A stretch of DNA of 64,000 nt. Source: Chrysogorgia sp. JL179-B06. Taxonomy: Eukaryota; Cnidaria; Anthozoa; Scleralcyonacea; Chrysogorgiidae. The notes beneath the pieces are model-generated. The model did not search any database and was not told the DNA's origin. It saw only the letters and a program-made list of their open reading frames with translations. This document shows, one piece after another, positions 11,636-30,635 of the stretch (within the stretch, counting starts at the first letter, position 1; each line of letters opens with the position of its first letter). Both the position numbers and the translations under genes were made by a program. The DNA lies in NCBI GenBank assembly GCA_035772405.1, contig JAYKKM010000428.1, forward strand, positions 7,656,001 to 7,720,000, in the 5' to 3' direction.

Positions 11636-11986
11636 CAGGGACAGCCATAGGGATTAAATTTGCACCGCCATATGCGTGTATTTTTTTGGATATGGTAGAT
11701 AATGAATTTCTTAATGGAGAGGCTGACTAACAATGCAGGGTATCGTTGGCTTATGTTGATGATATTTTCTTTGTTTGGACGGAAGGGGAAGATAAACTTG
11801 TTTGTTTTCTTCGGGCATTCCAATACGAGTGTCGGCTTCTTGCACGCTCTGGTTAAAATGGGGGTGGGGTATTGTTTCGTGACTGCATATCTTTTTAGTA
11901 AACCCATACGATCTGTTGTATATAGTCAGGGTTTGAGAATTAGAAAATATGCTCGTCCGACATTGACTTTAATCGGCATTTGAAAT
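11636..11986 (+). pseudogene. Penelope-like element reverse transcriptase fragment
   Basis: In shifting frames this reads GTAIGIKFAPPYACIFLDM, then LAYVDDIFFVWTEGEDKL, then YSQGLRIRK and ICSSDIDFNRHL. Those three blocks are characteristic of Penelope-like retroelement RTs: the GTxxGxxxAPxYANIF motif, YIDDIFxIWTHG and the YSQALRxxRICS region. The middle is deleted and there are stops, so it is a relic in intron 1. The most visible uninterrupted frame here (11702-11983) is not the sense frame of the RT. Confidence 0.82.
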
Positions 11987-12524
11987 AATTACAATATCCT
12001 GAGACATTACTAAACATGCAGTTGTGCAAAGTAAGGTTGTGTAAACGCGGGTCGGCTAACATGCATGTGCGTAAAGAGGATGTCAAGGGGGGGAAAGGAG
12101 TGACATCACACTGGTGGTTCTATTATTCGTAAACATCTGTTATCTATCTTGATATTTTGGCTGTTAAGACAGTTTTTACTACATCACCTTTAGTATCCTT
12201 TATATCTGGTTTTAGTTTGAGGAAATCTTCTGGTGAGGGCTAGGTATATCCGTTGGAAAGGGAAACCGGGTCTTATAAATGTACTTTGACTGGTCTTAAT
12301 ATGCAAAAGATATAAGCACGTTTCAAAGCTCCAGTCGGTTGTAGGTAAAAGATACAGAATCAATCATCGTTTCAGATTGCGATAATATAAGTGTGTGATG
12401 CATGAGGTAAGCCTGTGTAGTAAGCAAATATTGGACAGACGACGAATATGTTTTGCTGCAGATGGAATAATTATATAGGCATGCCAGAGAAAAGCTGTTA
12501 CAGGTGTATACTTTATCCCCTCAT

Positions 12525-13045
12525 TTTCACAACTGGTCCCAGTTTGGTCTTAAAATGTATATATTCGAAACTTTCATTTGAAATTTCATTTGAAAAACAC
12601 TCGAAATTTTCATTTACCACAAATCCTTAGAACATGCATGCAATTTAATCGAGTGAAATGTCAAATATTTATTGTAATATACCCAAAATCATCTCCGGGC
12701 ATTACGATAATAAGTTCATGTCCGATATATAATATATATGAAAATAATTGCGAGGGACCCTATAATAGAGTTAGGATTAGCATTATGGTTAGGGTATTAT
12801 AAGTGTTATAGGTTGGGGTTAGGTTTAGTATTATCTTTCTCGCAACATAAAGTTATTTGTGCATATATTATATTGTATATTGGACATGAACTTATTACCG
12901 GCATTACCACGGACAACTATATATACAGGCCTCGTTTCTAGTATCAATTTCAGCCGCAAGGCCTTGATGTTGCATTTTTCGCAAATGATCCCGGTTTGGT
13001 CAAACTTGAACTTTTCCTTCACTACAAATCCTTATGATGGTTAAG
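12525..13045. repeat. Two fragments of the tRNA-foldback family arms
   Basis: 12530-12640 and 12890-13040 resemble the arm of the 35197-35506 element: GGTCCCAGTTTGGTCTTAAA, ACTCGAAATTTTCATTTACC, GCATTTTTCGCAAATGATCC and CCTTCACTACAAATCC. Neither has the tRNA-like core. They lie in intron 1 and have counterparts at 37995-38520. Confidence 0.65.
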
Positions 13046-13342
13046 TTTTCTTTAGCAGACGTATACGGCACTTGATAAGTTCTGCCGAAATGCATCGTGC
13101 TCATCTTTAGTATTAAAATTCTGTTACAGTTCTTTTCAGAACTTGGGGTTATTTCATTGTAGGGTTTGATAATATAATATATTTCCCATTTCACCATGGT
13201 TTCGATGTATTTTAAAGCTTTGTTAAAATTTATTATTCACCTCGACAAAATCGTTAATGTTCTAATGTTCTTTATTTTTCATGATCAATTGCAACGACAT
13301 TGTTTTCTTATAGTAAACGTGTACACTGCATCAGAAAAGAAA

Positions 13343-20975
<7,633 letters not shown>

Positions 20976-21074
20976 AAAGCTTTTTTCATGTAGCAAAACG
21001 AAAACAAATTGTAATTATATGTAATTATTTAATTGCAGTTGCAATTTCGTTTAAAATGTCAAATAACAGTCATA

Positions 21075-21080
21075 ATTAAA
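21075..21080 (+). terminator. ATTAAA polyadenylation signal, inhibitor gene copy 1
   Basis: ATTAAA lies 100 bp after the stop codon, followed by a GT-rich stretch (CATGTTGCCATGTGTGTT). Copy 2 has it at 46214-46219. The cleavage site is not determined. Confidence 0.5.
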
Positions 21081-22357
21081 GCTGATGTATTCGTCATGTT
21101 GCCATGTGTGTTATCGTCAAAGCAGATATGCTTTTAGTCATTAAAAAATCACCGCGGTAACGTTGTGCGGTTATACCCTCTTCTTTCTACGCGCGCAGGA
21201 TCTGGCTAGTAACCTCCGAGATTCCATTTGGCGGTGTGGTGTCAAATGTTCATATGCTGGCGCACTGCATACGTACATGTATATTGAATTAGAATACCTG
21301 GCATTTGCATATAATTATTGATTATTAGCATGTAGTGTCAATTCGGAAAAATTCGCAATTGCATGCAATCAATCCTGATCAAGTAGGGTTATAGGGTTAT
21401 GGTTTCGGTCCTGGTTTAGGCATTCTGGCTCGCCTTTGCAAGTTTAAATGTGGCTGCATGGGTATTCTACTGTTGCTCCTTATATGCACATTTCGACAGA
21501 CAAGGTTTGCGCGTTCACAGACTTATTGTGTCAGTGAGCATCCTTTTTTATATGGCTAAACTAAAATCAACGCCATTCAGTGCTGGAATGCCCTCTCCAG
21601 GATCCTGAGCATCAGGACTCATGGCCTAGCACTGTCGGTCCAAGCTACAAGTGAAAGGATAAACCAATACCTTGAAACCAACTCAGCCATATAAGTCATT
21701 TTTGGAAGATTAAAGAAAATTATATAAGTCAGTATTTATGTCATGGAGACCAAATCGACTGAACTATACTCTCAACGATTATCCACGATCTGGGGTGCTA
21801 ATATATAACAACATGCATATTATAATAGAAAATAATTTAGAATAGCAGTACATTAATAATATAATGTTTGCGGGTATTTCTTTTGTTCTCACAGGGCCAT
21901 TAACAACTATTAGTTCAAATTTGACACGGTTTTCTTTGTTATTCATAGGCCTTTACCCCACTTTTCCATGCTGATTATCAAAAAAATCACTGCTAATAAA
22001 TCTACTACGACTACGCGCTAGTTTCTCACCGAAAATTATTCGGCAAACCCTGTGACTCCTATTGTAAGTTTTTAAACGTTAAAACGTTCTTAGGCATGGC
22101 TGAAAAGGGAACGTTTGTATTCGCAGGTAACTAGGTATTCGGTAGCTCACATCTGAAGCGCAACTTCAACATTTTCAAAATAATCAAAGTTTATCACTTT
22201 CAATGTAGAAGCAAACACTATCAGATCGAGAACCTTGAACGTTTCCAAATATTTCAACAATTATCCCATTTCACCATCGGCCAAAGAATAGCCCTTTAAG
22301 CGGTTACTATTAATAGCTCAAAATGCGGACAAAGAAACCAAATTTGACTCACAAACG
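21081..22357. other. Intergenic stretch, no gene seen
   Basis: No coding frame with family resemblance. It includes a small palindrome-like stretch CCAGGATCCTGAGCATCAGG near 21600 and AT-rich DNA. 22320-22357 belongs to a repeat whose uninterrupted form lies inverted at 27450-27535. Confidence 0.5.
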
Positions 22358-22366
22358 ATTGGAAAT

Positions 22367-22710
22367 GGTCGTGGCTAGATGGTACACTCGCATGAGTTGA
22401 GGTGACCGTGAGGTACTAGGTCTGAGTCGTTTACTGGACGATCCTTTTATTAGTATTAAGGTTATAAGTATTAGAAAATCATTAGGCGGGGGTTATAAAA
22501 CCATTAGGCGGGGGTTAGGGTTACGATCTAAGTTGGGTTAGCCGTTCCATGATTTATTTCATCATACAGGCATGCCCGATCGTATGATAGCAGTACAATC
22601 TCGTATCTCGTCCAACCTCTCTCGGATACTAAAAAAGATCGTCCAGAAGACGACTCAGACCTAGTACCTCACGGTCACCTCAACTGCGAGTATTCCATCT
22701 AGCTACGACC
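22367..22710. mobile_element. MULE-type MITE, 344 bp, 9-bp target duplication
   Basis: The ends GGTCGTGGCTAGATGG and CCATCTAGCTACGACC begin terminal inverted repeats of about 90 bp (TGAGTTGAGGTGACCGTGAG, ACTAGGTCTGAGTCG and complements). Flanking 9-mers are ATTGGAAAT (left) and ATTGCAAAT (right). In copy 2 both are ATTGCAAAT. The empty site is represented inverted at 27450-27535. Long TIRs and a 9-bp duplication fit Mutator-like elements. Confidence 0.88.
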
Positions 22711-22946
22711 ATTGCAAATGAGCTATTTTCTTTTATTATATACCAAGTTTTACCAAGTGTCAAAGTTCCCTTTTTCTATTATGTCATTGGTCGAGAGTGT
22801 ATCACGTGAAAGTGACGAAATTTAGCTGTTTCCCCGCATCGGGGAGGGCAATAATATGTTGTCGACCGTCAATAACAAAAAAATCACGTGAAAATGCTAC
22901 CTTTGGAATGAACTGTTTGAAGAATAAATGCAGTTTATTTGGTATG

Positions 22947-23514
22947 CAGTGGCGTAACTACTATGGGTTCGGACCGGGGGGCCCCCAACCCCAATGGCCC
23001 AAATGGGGGCCCTCAGGCTGTAGAGCAAAAACAAATTGCCAGGGAGGCTTCTGTGAAACGAAAAACGCATGCACGCAACAACAAAATATCCATTTGATGG
23101 TGTTATATGATTCTTTCTTCTCGTTCACGTGGTGATATGTACGACATTTGGCGCCGATTGTGATATACGACAATATACCGACGGCTTTTTGAAGGCTTGG
23201 TCACTTTTCCAATTTCGATATGGCGGATAGTTATTTTTCAAACAGCAAGCTAGACAGAGCATTAGACAGCAAGTGTATTTCGTTCTAATTTCTAAACAAA
23301 TTGTAAATTTTGATATGTTATAATGTCGTTTTCTGACCATCAGAATTCTGTAAAATCTTCCCCCAAAGTCCAGGAAATGGCATTTCAGAGACTTTCGATT
23401 TAAAAAATTTCCGGGGGTGCATACCCCTAGATCCACCTAGAACTAAACTTGCGCCTACGGGGGGCCTTCACAAATTTTGAACCGGGCGCCCCCTGATATA
23501 ACGTTACGCCACTG
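22947..23514. mobile_element. hAT-type nonautonomous element
   Basis: Ends CAGTGGCGTAAC and GTTACGCCACTG; flanking 8-mers TTGGTATG and GTGGTATG agree at seven of eight positions. The frame through its left half is accidental. Copy 2 (48099-48598) lacks about 70 bp near the right end. Confidence 0.85.
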
Positions 23515-23540
23515 GTGGTATGATAAATAATTTAAAGCAC

Positions 23541-23656
23541 TTATTTACTGGGACCTCGGGAAAGGAGTATGTTTTGTGATCCCTCGACCGTCGATGTCAT
23601 GTTTCCCGAATCTCGGGACCACAAAACATACTGTTTCCCTCAGTCCCAGTAAATAA
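23541..23656. repeat. Foldback TTATTTACTGGGAC...GTCCCAGTAAATAA
   Basis: The arms TTATTTACTGGGAC, GGGAAA, GTATGTTTTGTG pair with their complements around a centre CCCTCGACCGTCGATGTCAT. Copy 1 has one arm mismatch (GATCCC) that is perfect in copy 2 (GGTCCC). Confidence 0.85.
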
Positions 23657-23764
23657 CTGAATTGTTATGGCCGCAATATATGTTATGGGTAAATGCGGAC
23701 AAAATGCTATTGTAGGAGAAACATGTTTATAAAAATCAGCAAACATCTATAGACATGAACAAGA

Positions 23765-24560
23765 GATTCTAGCCTGGATCGGTTCCAGTATGAGTATAGC
23801 ACAAATCGCATATTGTTGACGAAATTCTAGCCTGGATCGGTTCCAGTATGAGTACGCAAATCGCATATTGTTGACGAAATTCTAGCCCGGATTGGTTCCA
23901 GTATTAGTGTACGCATAAATCGCATACTGTTGGTGATATTCTGGATCGGTTCTAGATCTATAGTTATATGAGTATACGTAGAAATCGTTTAGTGTCTTCC
24001 TATAAACTCTTATGTGACTCGAGCTCAAGATAACGAGGTTAGCATCTGTTGGTTCGTTCGCGAGAAGCTATCTATATTTATTCAGTATGAGTACACGCAT
24101 GAACCGCATAGCGCGTAGGAAATTCTAGCCAGGATCGGTTCCAGTGTGAGTATACGAATAATCGCAGGGTGTGGGCTTATAAAGTCTAGCCTGGATCGGT
24201 TCCAGTATGAGTATACCTATAAATCACACAGCGTTTGATGAAATTCTGGCCTGGATTGGTTCCAGTGTGAGTATACCTATAAATCACACAGCGTTTGATG
24301 AAATTCTGGCATGGATTGGTTCCAGTGTGAGTATACCTATAAATCACACAGCGTTTGATGAAATTCTGGCCTGGATTGGTTCCAGTGTGAGTATACCTAT
24401 AAATCACACAACGTTTGATGAAATTCTGGCCTGGATTGGTTCCAGTATGAGTAATTATATGTATAAAGCTTATAACGTTTAATGCGAAACTCTAGTCCGG
24501 ATTGGTTTCAGTATAAGCGTGTGCGTAAACCGCGTAGCGTTTACGGAACGATAGGTAGCT
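23765..24560. repeat. 60-bp minisatellite
   Basis: Four near-perfect 60-bp units at 24207-24446 (CTATAAATCACACAGCGTTT, GATGAAATTCTGGCCTGG, ATTGGTTCCAGTGTGAGTAT) flanked by about eight diverged units back to 23765 and on to 24560. Both strands are open through the core because 60 is a multiple of three, so the open frames are not evidence of a protein. Copy 2: 48845-49640. Confidence 0.9.
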
Positions 24561-25900
24561 GGATCGGCTCCAGTAAGAGTATACGTATAGAAATTGTGCG
24601 TGACTCGAGCTTATGCTAACGAGGTACGTAGCATCTGTTGGTTCATTCGTCCTGAGCAGCTCTCAATTACTAAGGGTTGGACGTTAACTCCCCACAACTA
24701 AAACTGGGATAAAAGTCATGGATTGTCGACTAAGAATGTCTTGGTCGGATCAGGAACAACGCTAGCCACTCTCCTGATCCAACTCCAGGCACCAATCACG
24801 AAACGCTAAACCGAAACCTGATAACCACACCTGCTACCCAACTAACCAAACGGGTAAGTATGAAAGTGCATAGTGAGAGGAGCTGTTATCCAGTATCGTC
24901 ACGATGTCGGGTAATATCGACACATATATACCGCTGCCAGCCCAACACTAGCCCGACCGGGCATCTTGTTACTCGGGCTACTGTGAATATTTCCGGTCAA
25001 TAGTCGCCGAGTTCTTTCATTTCGACAGCTTTGCTTTTGGTCGAGTTGTTCGCTGTCTCTGTTAGTAATTTTTTTATAAATTAACTGACTTAATGAGCAA
25101 CGTGGCTGACAACTGTGTTGATCGTGAATACGCTCACTATGCTTAGAACTGCACACGCTGATCGCGGTAGACCTGCACTAAAAGATGACGAGCCATTTCG
25201 AAACGGGTTGGTCCGCGATCTCAAATCCAGGTAAACATGCTGTGTTGACATTACCTGAAGACTTGGACTCGTTAATTCAAAATATGTTTTCAGAATTGAA
25301 ATAGAGTAAATATTGACCGAGATGACGTTCGAAAATCTACGACGAAGCGGCCTTCATATTGCTGATTAATTTCTAAGCACATAAACAGCTTTTACGAAAG
25401 GTACATATATGCACATTCCCGTAATATAATAAACACGTATGTAATGTATTTGGACTTCGTAAGGGAGGGGTCATTAAGTATGTGTAATGGGGGGGGGGGG
25501 GGGCGGAGGCTATTTACAAAATTTAGAAAAATGTTTCATACCCCATCCATCCATTCAAGAAATTATTTGATACCCTCTCAATATTGATATTTTATGTCAA
25601 GAGGGGTATAGAAAAGATACTTATAAAATAACAAGTATGCTACGCGTGTTCTGATTGGCTAATACCCGTGTTTGGATCAGATTATCCAAACATGGGAATT
25701 TTGAGGTTGTGTCACACAAAAAGCAAATCATGTCGTGGCTCATCGTTTTTAAACATTTATTAACATTCTAGAGATGCACAATAACTAGAAATAAAATATA
25801 GCAATCTTCCCTGTTAATATTCACAAGATAATTTTGTAAAAACGAACAACACTTCGACCAGGGCGCTTACTTCGACAGTGAGAGAAAACCACAAAAAAGA
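24561..25900. other. No gene recognised; repeat B relic and G-run
   Basis: Contains a diverged repeat B copy (25265-25340) and a run of about 16 G at 25487-25502. Unconvincing frames run through 24899-25156. The copy 2 G-run differs in length and is interrupted. Confidence 0.5.
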
Positions 25901-26204
25901 TTCTGTGTTGTAGAATATGAAGGCTAGGCAAACTCACAACATCACTTTACATCTGCAGTATATTATCCATCATAAAGTTAAACGGTATATTTTCGTGATT
26001 AAATCCATCTGGAAATATCTTTTCATCTTTCTATTAAGCATGTTCAAGCTTATTTTCGGCTGTTTGCTGTCGTCAGCAATCATCCATGATTGGTCGATTA
26101 GCAATAGAAGAACATGAACTCCCCTGATTAGTAGTTGATGGTTTCCCGAAGAATTTCAATGTTGATGTAATTATATATTAATAACTTTTAGTGATATTTC
26201 TCTC

Positions 26205-26275
26205 AATGATCTACAACGCCCTACAACGACCCAACAACAATCTACAACGACCTACAATGATCTACAAAGACCCAA
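26205..26275. repeat. 11-12 bp CTACAACGACC tandem repeat
   Basis: Six loose units of CTACAACGACC. Its complement (GGTCGTCGTAGGTC) recurs at 26796-26820, so the two may be ends of one element of about 620 bp that also contains a repeat B copy. Confidence 0.7.
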
Positions 26276-26826
26276 GCGAAACTTCTTTTTCATTTATTGA
26301 ACATTTCTTATTTTCTTGACACCATTTGATGTGTGCTATCAAAATCTTGCAAAAAATGAGCATAGTTACTCTCCAACCGGGTTTGGATGGCTGGCATACT
26401 TCAATTTTGGGTGATCCGTTTGAATCGGACAATATTTGGGCCTTAATTGGCAGACAATGCAAAGCGGTCAATATGGCGATTTCGGTGATCTGACGAACCA
26501 GACAAACAGGTTTTTACGAAGTGTATGTAAGTTTGTGTAATATAATTGGCATGTATATGTTATGCAAACTGGGTAAAAACCAGTGTTTGTAAAAACCAGT
26601 GTAAACTGGGTAATTCCAAATCTGTTTTCAGAATTGAAAACGGTTAAATATTGGCCGAGATAACGTTCAAAATCTACAAGGCAGGTGCGAGGTTTGGGCA
26701 CCAATGGATGGGGAAAATCCTGCAGGGGGAGGATAGAACATGTGGGCGAGGGGTTATCTATAGTGACTGTTATAATTTTCTAATACATCCTTACAGGTCG
26801 ATGTAGGTCGTCGTAGGTCATTCCTT

Positions 26827-26887
26827 CTACTTGTATTATTGTATTATGTATTATTGTATTATTGTATTATTGTATTATTGTATTATG
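26827..26887. repeat. (TATTATTG)n short tandem repeat
   Basis: About 60 bp of TATTATTG. Copy 2 has collapsed to TTGTATTATATGG (51938-51950). Confidence 0.9.
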
Positions 26888-26900
26888 GTTTTCATGATCA

Positions 26901-27045
26901 GTGTTTAGATAACGTGATCCAAACACTTGGGATGTTGCTCGACTTTCGAAAAGCTAAAAAACACTTGCCTATCGGCTTGTGTTTTTTACGCTTTTCTCAT
27001 CAAGTCTGGCAACATCAGCATGTTTGTATCACTTTATCCAAACAC
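26901..27045. repeat. Foldback with TGCCTATCGGCTT loop
   Basis: GTGTTTAGAT, GTGAT, CAAACA, ATGTTGC, GACTT, AAGC, AAAAACAC and their complements form arms of about 65 bp around a short centre. Copy 2: 51953-52097. Confidence 0.88.
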
Positions 27046-27654
27046 GGAAACCTATTAGGTATTTCTTAAATACTGTACATGTACTGTTTCTGTTGTGATC
27101 CAAATTATTTACTTTTTACTCGGCTGTGCAGTCTGTACATTAATACACTTAAAGCAGCTGAATGAAGCTGCTTTGTGTGTTAGACATCAACATGCATATT
27201 TAATACCTTATTCTGGACAATGCCAGATAATTTTATTCGGGAGAGTGCAGTAATACGATGTATACCCTTACCGCCTAATGGGTTATTAATAAACTCTACA
27301 TATGTATTTTAGTTTCAAGCCCACCCCCTGCTAGGAAAAAAGATTTTGCTTCATGTCCCCGCAAAATAGTCTAATGATTTGAGATGATAAATATGCCAAA
27401 TAGCACTTTGTCGAGATGACATCAGTACCCATGTTTCTCCGCATTTACCCATAATTATTGCGGCCATAACAAAAGAAAATAGCTCATTTGCAATCATTTG
27501 TGAGTCAAATTTAGTTTGTTTGTCAGCATTTCGCACACGCCGGCGATCGCGACCTAACTGCAAAAAAGCGATAGCGACTTACCCTTGTATTTGATGATTT
27601 GATATATGGAATTGAAGGTGAGACGTTCCATATGAAGAGCATATATAAATTGCC

Positions 27655-27748
27655 CTAACGAGCAAATACATTGCCCTAACGAGCAAATACATTGCCCTAA
27701 CGAGCAAATACATTGCCCTGACGAGCAAATACATTGCCCTCGTACCAG
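27655..27748. repeat. 21-bp repeat ATTGCCCTAACGAGCAAATAC
   Basis: Four units plus a partial fifth (CCCTAACGAGCAAATAC). Copy 2 has three plus a partial (52704-52776). The last full unit carries the same A-to-G change in both, so one middle unit was gained or lost after duplication. Confidence 0.92.
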
Positions 27749-28234
27749 CCGCCGGCATTGTAAGCAGTAAATTATTAGATTCTATAACCGTCCCCAAAAC
27801 AACAAAGATCCAGACCCTCACCCCCGCCTAACTAGTTTTTCAACCATAACCCGTTCAAATGGTCATACTGAATTTTGACATTATAAACGCGCAATATGAT
27901 TATACCGGCTACATCAGCGAAAGTAGGGCAATTTTGTTGACATTAAAATAGTGAATATTGCCGAGGAGTTTAACGCCATTAACGTTTAGTTTTAGACGAA
28001 ATACAGCGTGCTAGTAAACCGGGAATCACACTTGTATGTTTGTCGTGTGATCGTGAAAGTGACAGGCTACGGCCTACAGCTAAGGAATAAGGTTTGCTAG
28101 CTGCCATTTTGGAATTTGTTCGGTTTATATTTTTTCGATAATGACTGGAGAGATAGTATAGTAAAGTAATATCAGTAGTGAGGCTGAGTGGGCACTCGAG
28201 AGATGTTTCTAACATACATTTCAAATTCATTAAC

Positions 28235-28385
28235 TTAAACGGTTTTGAGATTTGCTGAGGGGATATAAAATAATGATTGCATATAACCATTGTGCATTTG
28301 TAAATCCGCCTTTTGTAATACATGCTGGTGATTAACATGAACCCCCTTCCGGAGATGGATCTGAAAACAAAGAAAATCAGCACCG
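28235..28385 (-). pseudogene. Inverted LINE fragment matching 7985-8065
   Basis: On the minus strand CTCCGGAAGGGGGTTCATG and AATCACCAGCATGTATTAC match the LINE at 7985-8065, with a deletion between them. A small relic just before the block end; copy 2 at about 53290-53400. Confidence 0.6.
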
Positions 28386-28590
28386 AGACGGTGGGAAGAA
28401 ATTACATAAATTAAGCCAACTTCCACCTCGATTTTCTCTTAAACTAGAAATACGAATCCGCAATAATCCCCTCGCTCGCCTTTTCTACCATTACCCCCAC
28501 CCCACCCCTAAAGTTTATTTTCCACAACCATAGTCCCCAGCGACCAGACCGCGTATTTGTATTTGTAAATCCCAAAAGACCGGTTCGTCG

Positions 28591-30176
28591 ATTTCTTTCC
28601 TGCAGTTTGTCTTTGGTGGAAGCAACATTTTCTTTTGGTTTGCCTGTCATACATGCATCATCAGGTTCATCTGCCTCTTCAACATTTTTAAGCTTACTTT
28701 CCTCTTTATCAGGTTTATCTTTCAAATAAATAGCAAGTACACTTATAACTTTTTTTATAAAAATGGAACTAAAGGAGTGTACCAATCTTCTCCATCCAAT
28801 ACTAAAGTACACTTACCAAATTCAAGGTTTTAAAAAAATTTAACTTGTGATGCTAATGTATAACTACTTATACTACTTCTATTTTAGTTGTGTAAACTAG
28901 TTCACATGTGTTCTGTGTTAAATAAAAATAACTGCACCAATAATAGTCAATTTTAGCAACACTGCAAACATTACAGTATGTAAAATTGACTATTTTATTT
29001 CTAGATAAAATAATTAATAAAGTAAAATTAATGCAAGTCAAAAATTCTTAACAACAGGAAGTTTCTCACCAGAATCTGCTATTTCTTGAATGCTTCGATT
29101 TGTGTTGCAATTTGGGCAAGAAAACTCATCTTCATCAGAGAAGACCTGTATACTTCCCCCATTAGAGCCATGGACACCTTATGATCTAACTTCCTGCTCA
29201 TAATCACAAGTATCACATTTGCGAGTGAACGTTTCACCACCCCCATATTTTTCAATCAGATCATCAACTAAAGTTAATGTAGATAAAGACAAATAAACAG
29301 TAATGCATGTACAGTATATGCATTTTTTAAATTCAATAATTTGCAATGAAAATAGCGTTGTAAATTTCAAGACCATATTTTACAATGCAAAGAAAGTTTA
29401 GTTCACAGTTTGTGAATACTGGCAGTGTGTGAGAGCATTTATTGATGTACCACATATAAATCAATAAATGTAAGCATGTATAGTCACAGAGTGTGGCACC
29501 ACAGAAATTCAGATAACAATTTTATATAAAGGAATTGATGCTAACTTATTAATAGTTAAAGTACTTATTACTGTACTGCTTAATAAAACATGTATTTCTT
29601 ACCAATAATAGAGCTGTCATCCTGTTCAGCACACCGATCTTCATCGTCTTGAATTTCTGTCATTGTATCCACCAAACACGGAGGCGTAACATTGTGCTTC
29701 CTCATTAAACTACGCATCGATATCGTCAAATAATTTCCATTTTTTGCCTGCGCCATTTCCTCATTTCCGAGTCTTGTCCTTCTCTTGCTTATACTTTTGT
29801 CTCAGCTTTTTCATTTTGCTTATAATTTCTTTAAGTGTAAATCCTTTAAATCCTTTACTTTCAAGCTGACGCTACATTAAAAATGTTTTAATCATGAATA
29901 TTCATTATCAAGACTATTGTTTTAATACAATTCGGAAATCGAAACCTGATATCGGGTTATGTTTATAATTAAGTAAATATCAAAACTTCCACTAAATAGT
30001 ATTATTTGATAAACTTTACTTGTTTGCCTGGACGTTTTGCATGTACACAAAGCGATTAAAGTTCGAGTTGCTCTGTTATCTTTCGGCGCCATTTTGTTAT
30101 TTGTCTCAAGGAATACGCATGCGTAATTACTTTTAGTGCCGCGTGCCTTATTTTAAGCGGGCCGAGACTACCTCCT
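28591..30176 (-). pseudogene. Half Harbinger element created by the duplication
   Basis: Only the DNA-binding gene side is present. The lysine-rich exon starts mid-exon at the breakpoint. The SANT exon has lost two segments (compare 5262-5345 with 30045-30080), and the zinc-ribbon region has one base fewer than copy 1. The terminal repeat is missing; sequence departs from copy 1 after GACTACCTCCTC. Confidence 0.85.
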
Positions 30177-30422
30177 CTCGACGATATCAGTGAACAATGT
30201 AGAGATAACTTTGCTATCCTAACAGCTATGATCATAATGAGAATAGTGATATTGGTAAACTCCTGTCTAGAAAATTCTTGATTCATCGTATGTGAAATTT
30301 GAATAATTTCCATTGTTCTTTTTCCGAATTACTAGTTAGATAATTTAAATTTTGTATATATTTTTGTAGAAAACCTAACCTGGGGTATTGCAGGTATCTC
30401 CATATGTGGAGGAATTAAAGCT
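30177..30422 (+). mobile_element. Copy-2-specific segment ending as a LINE tail
   Basis: Not matched in copy 1. The end, CCTGGGGTATTGCAGG, GTGGAGGAATTAAAGC, is a diverged form of the LINE 3' end at 10118-10162 and runs into (TATC)n. A short hydrophobic frame (FAILTAMIIMRIVILV) is not a known protein to me. Confidence 0.5.
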
Positions 30423-30463
30423 TATCTATCTGTCTATCTATCTATCTATCTATCTATCTACAG

Positions 30464-30502
<39 letters not shown>

Positions 30503-30526
30503 GGCTATCTATCTATCTATCTATCT
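30423..30526. repeat. (TATC)n microsatellite, copy 2
   Basis: About 104 bp of TATC with TGTC, CAGTATC and TGGCTATC interruptions. The last interruption matches the right flank of the copy 1 LINE insertion (GGCTATCTATCTACC). Confidence 0.95.
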
Positions 30527-30635
30527 ACCACGATTTCCCCTCCAGTCATTTCCCTCCAAACTTTGTGATGTCAAGAGTAATGTCAACATAATTAATAGTG
30601 AATACATGTACTTGTGCAATAATTACCTTGTGCCG

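Noticed and set aside
11702..11983. A 93-codon membrane-protein-like frame, repeated at 37179
   Set aside because: The sense frames of this region are those of a Penelope RT; the hydrophobic frame is a shadow.
22494..22540. Telomere-type TTAGGG repeats
   Set aside because: Only one or two GGGTTAGGG units within MITE centres, also at 59480 and 53730; not a telomeric array.
22797..23135. A 112-codon Cys-containing frame, conserved at 47949
   Set aside because: It runs across the left end of the hAT-type element, and similarity between blocks is explained by the duplication.
24186..24482. Repeat protein with about 20-residue units on either strand
   Set aside because: 60-bp minisatellite with stop-free frames on both strands; no start context, splice site or known repeat family.
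23765..24560. CRISPR-like array
   Set aside because: Whole 60-bp unit is repeated with no unique spacers, and the genome is eukaryotic.
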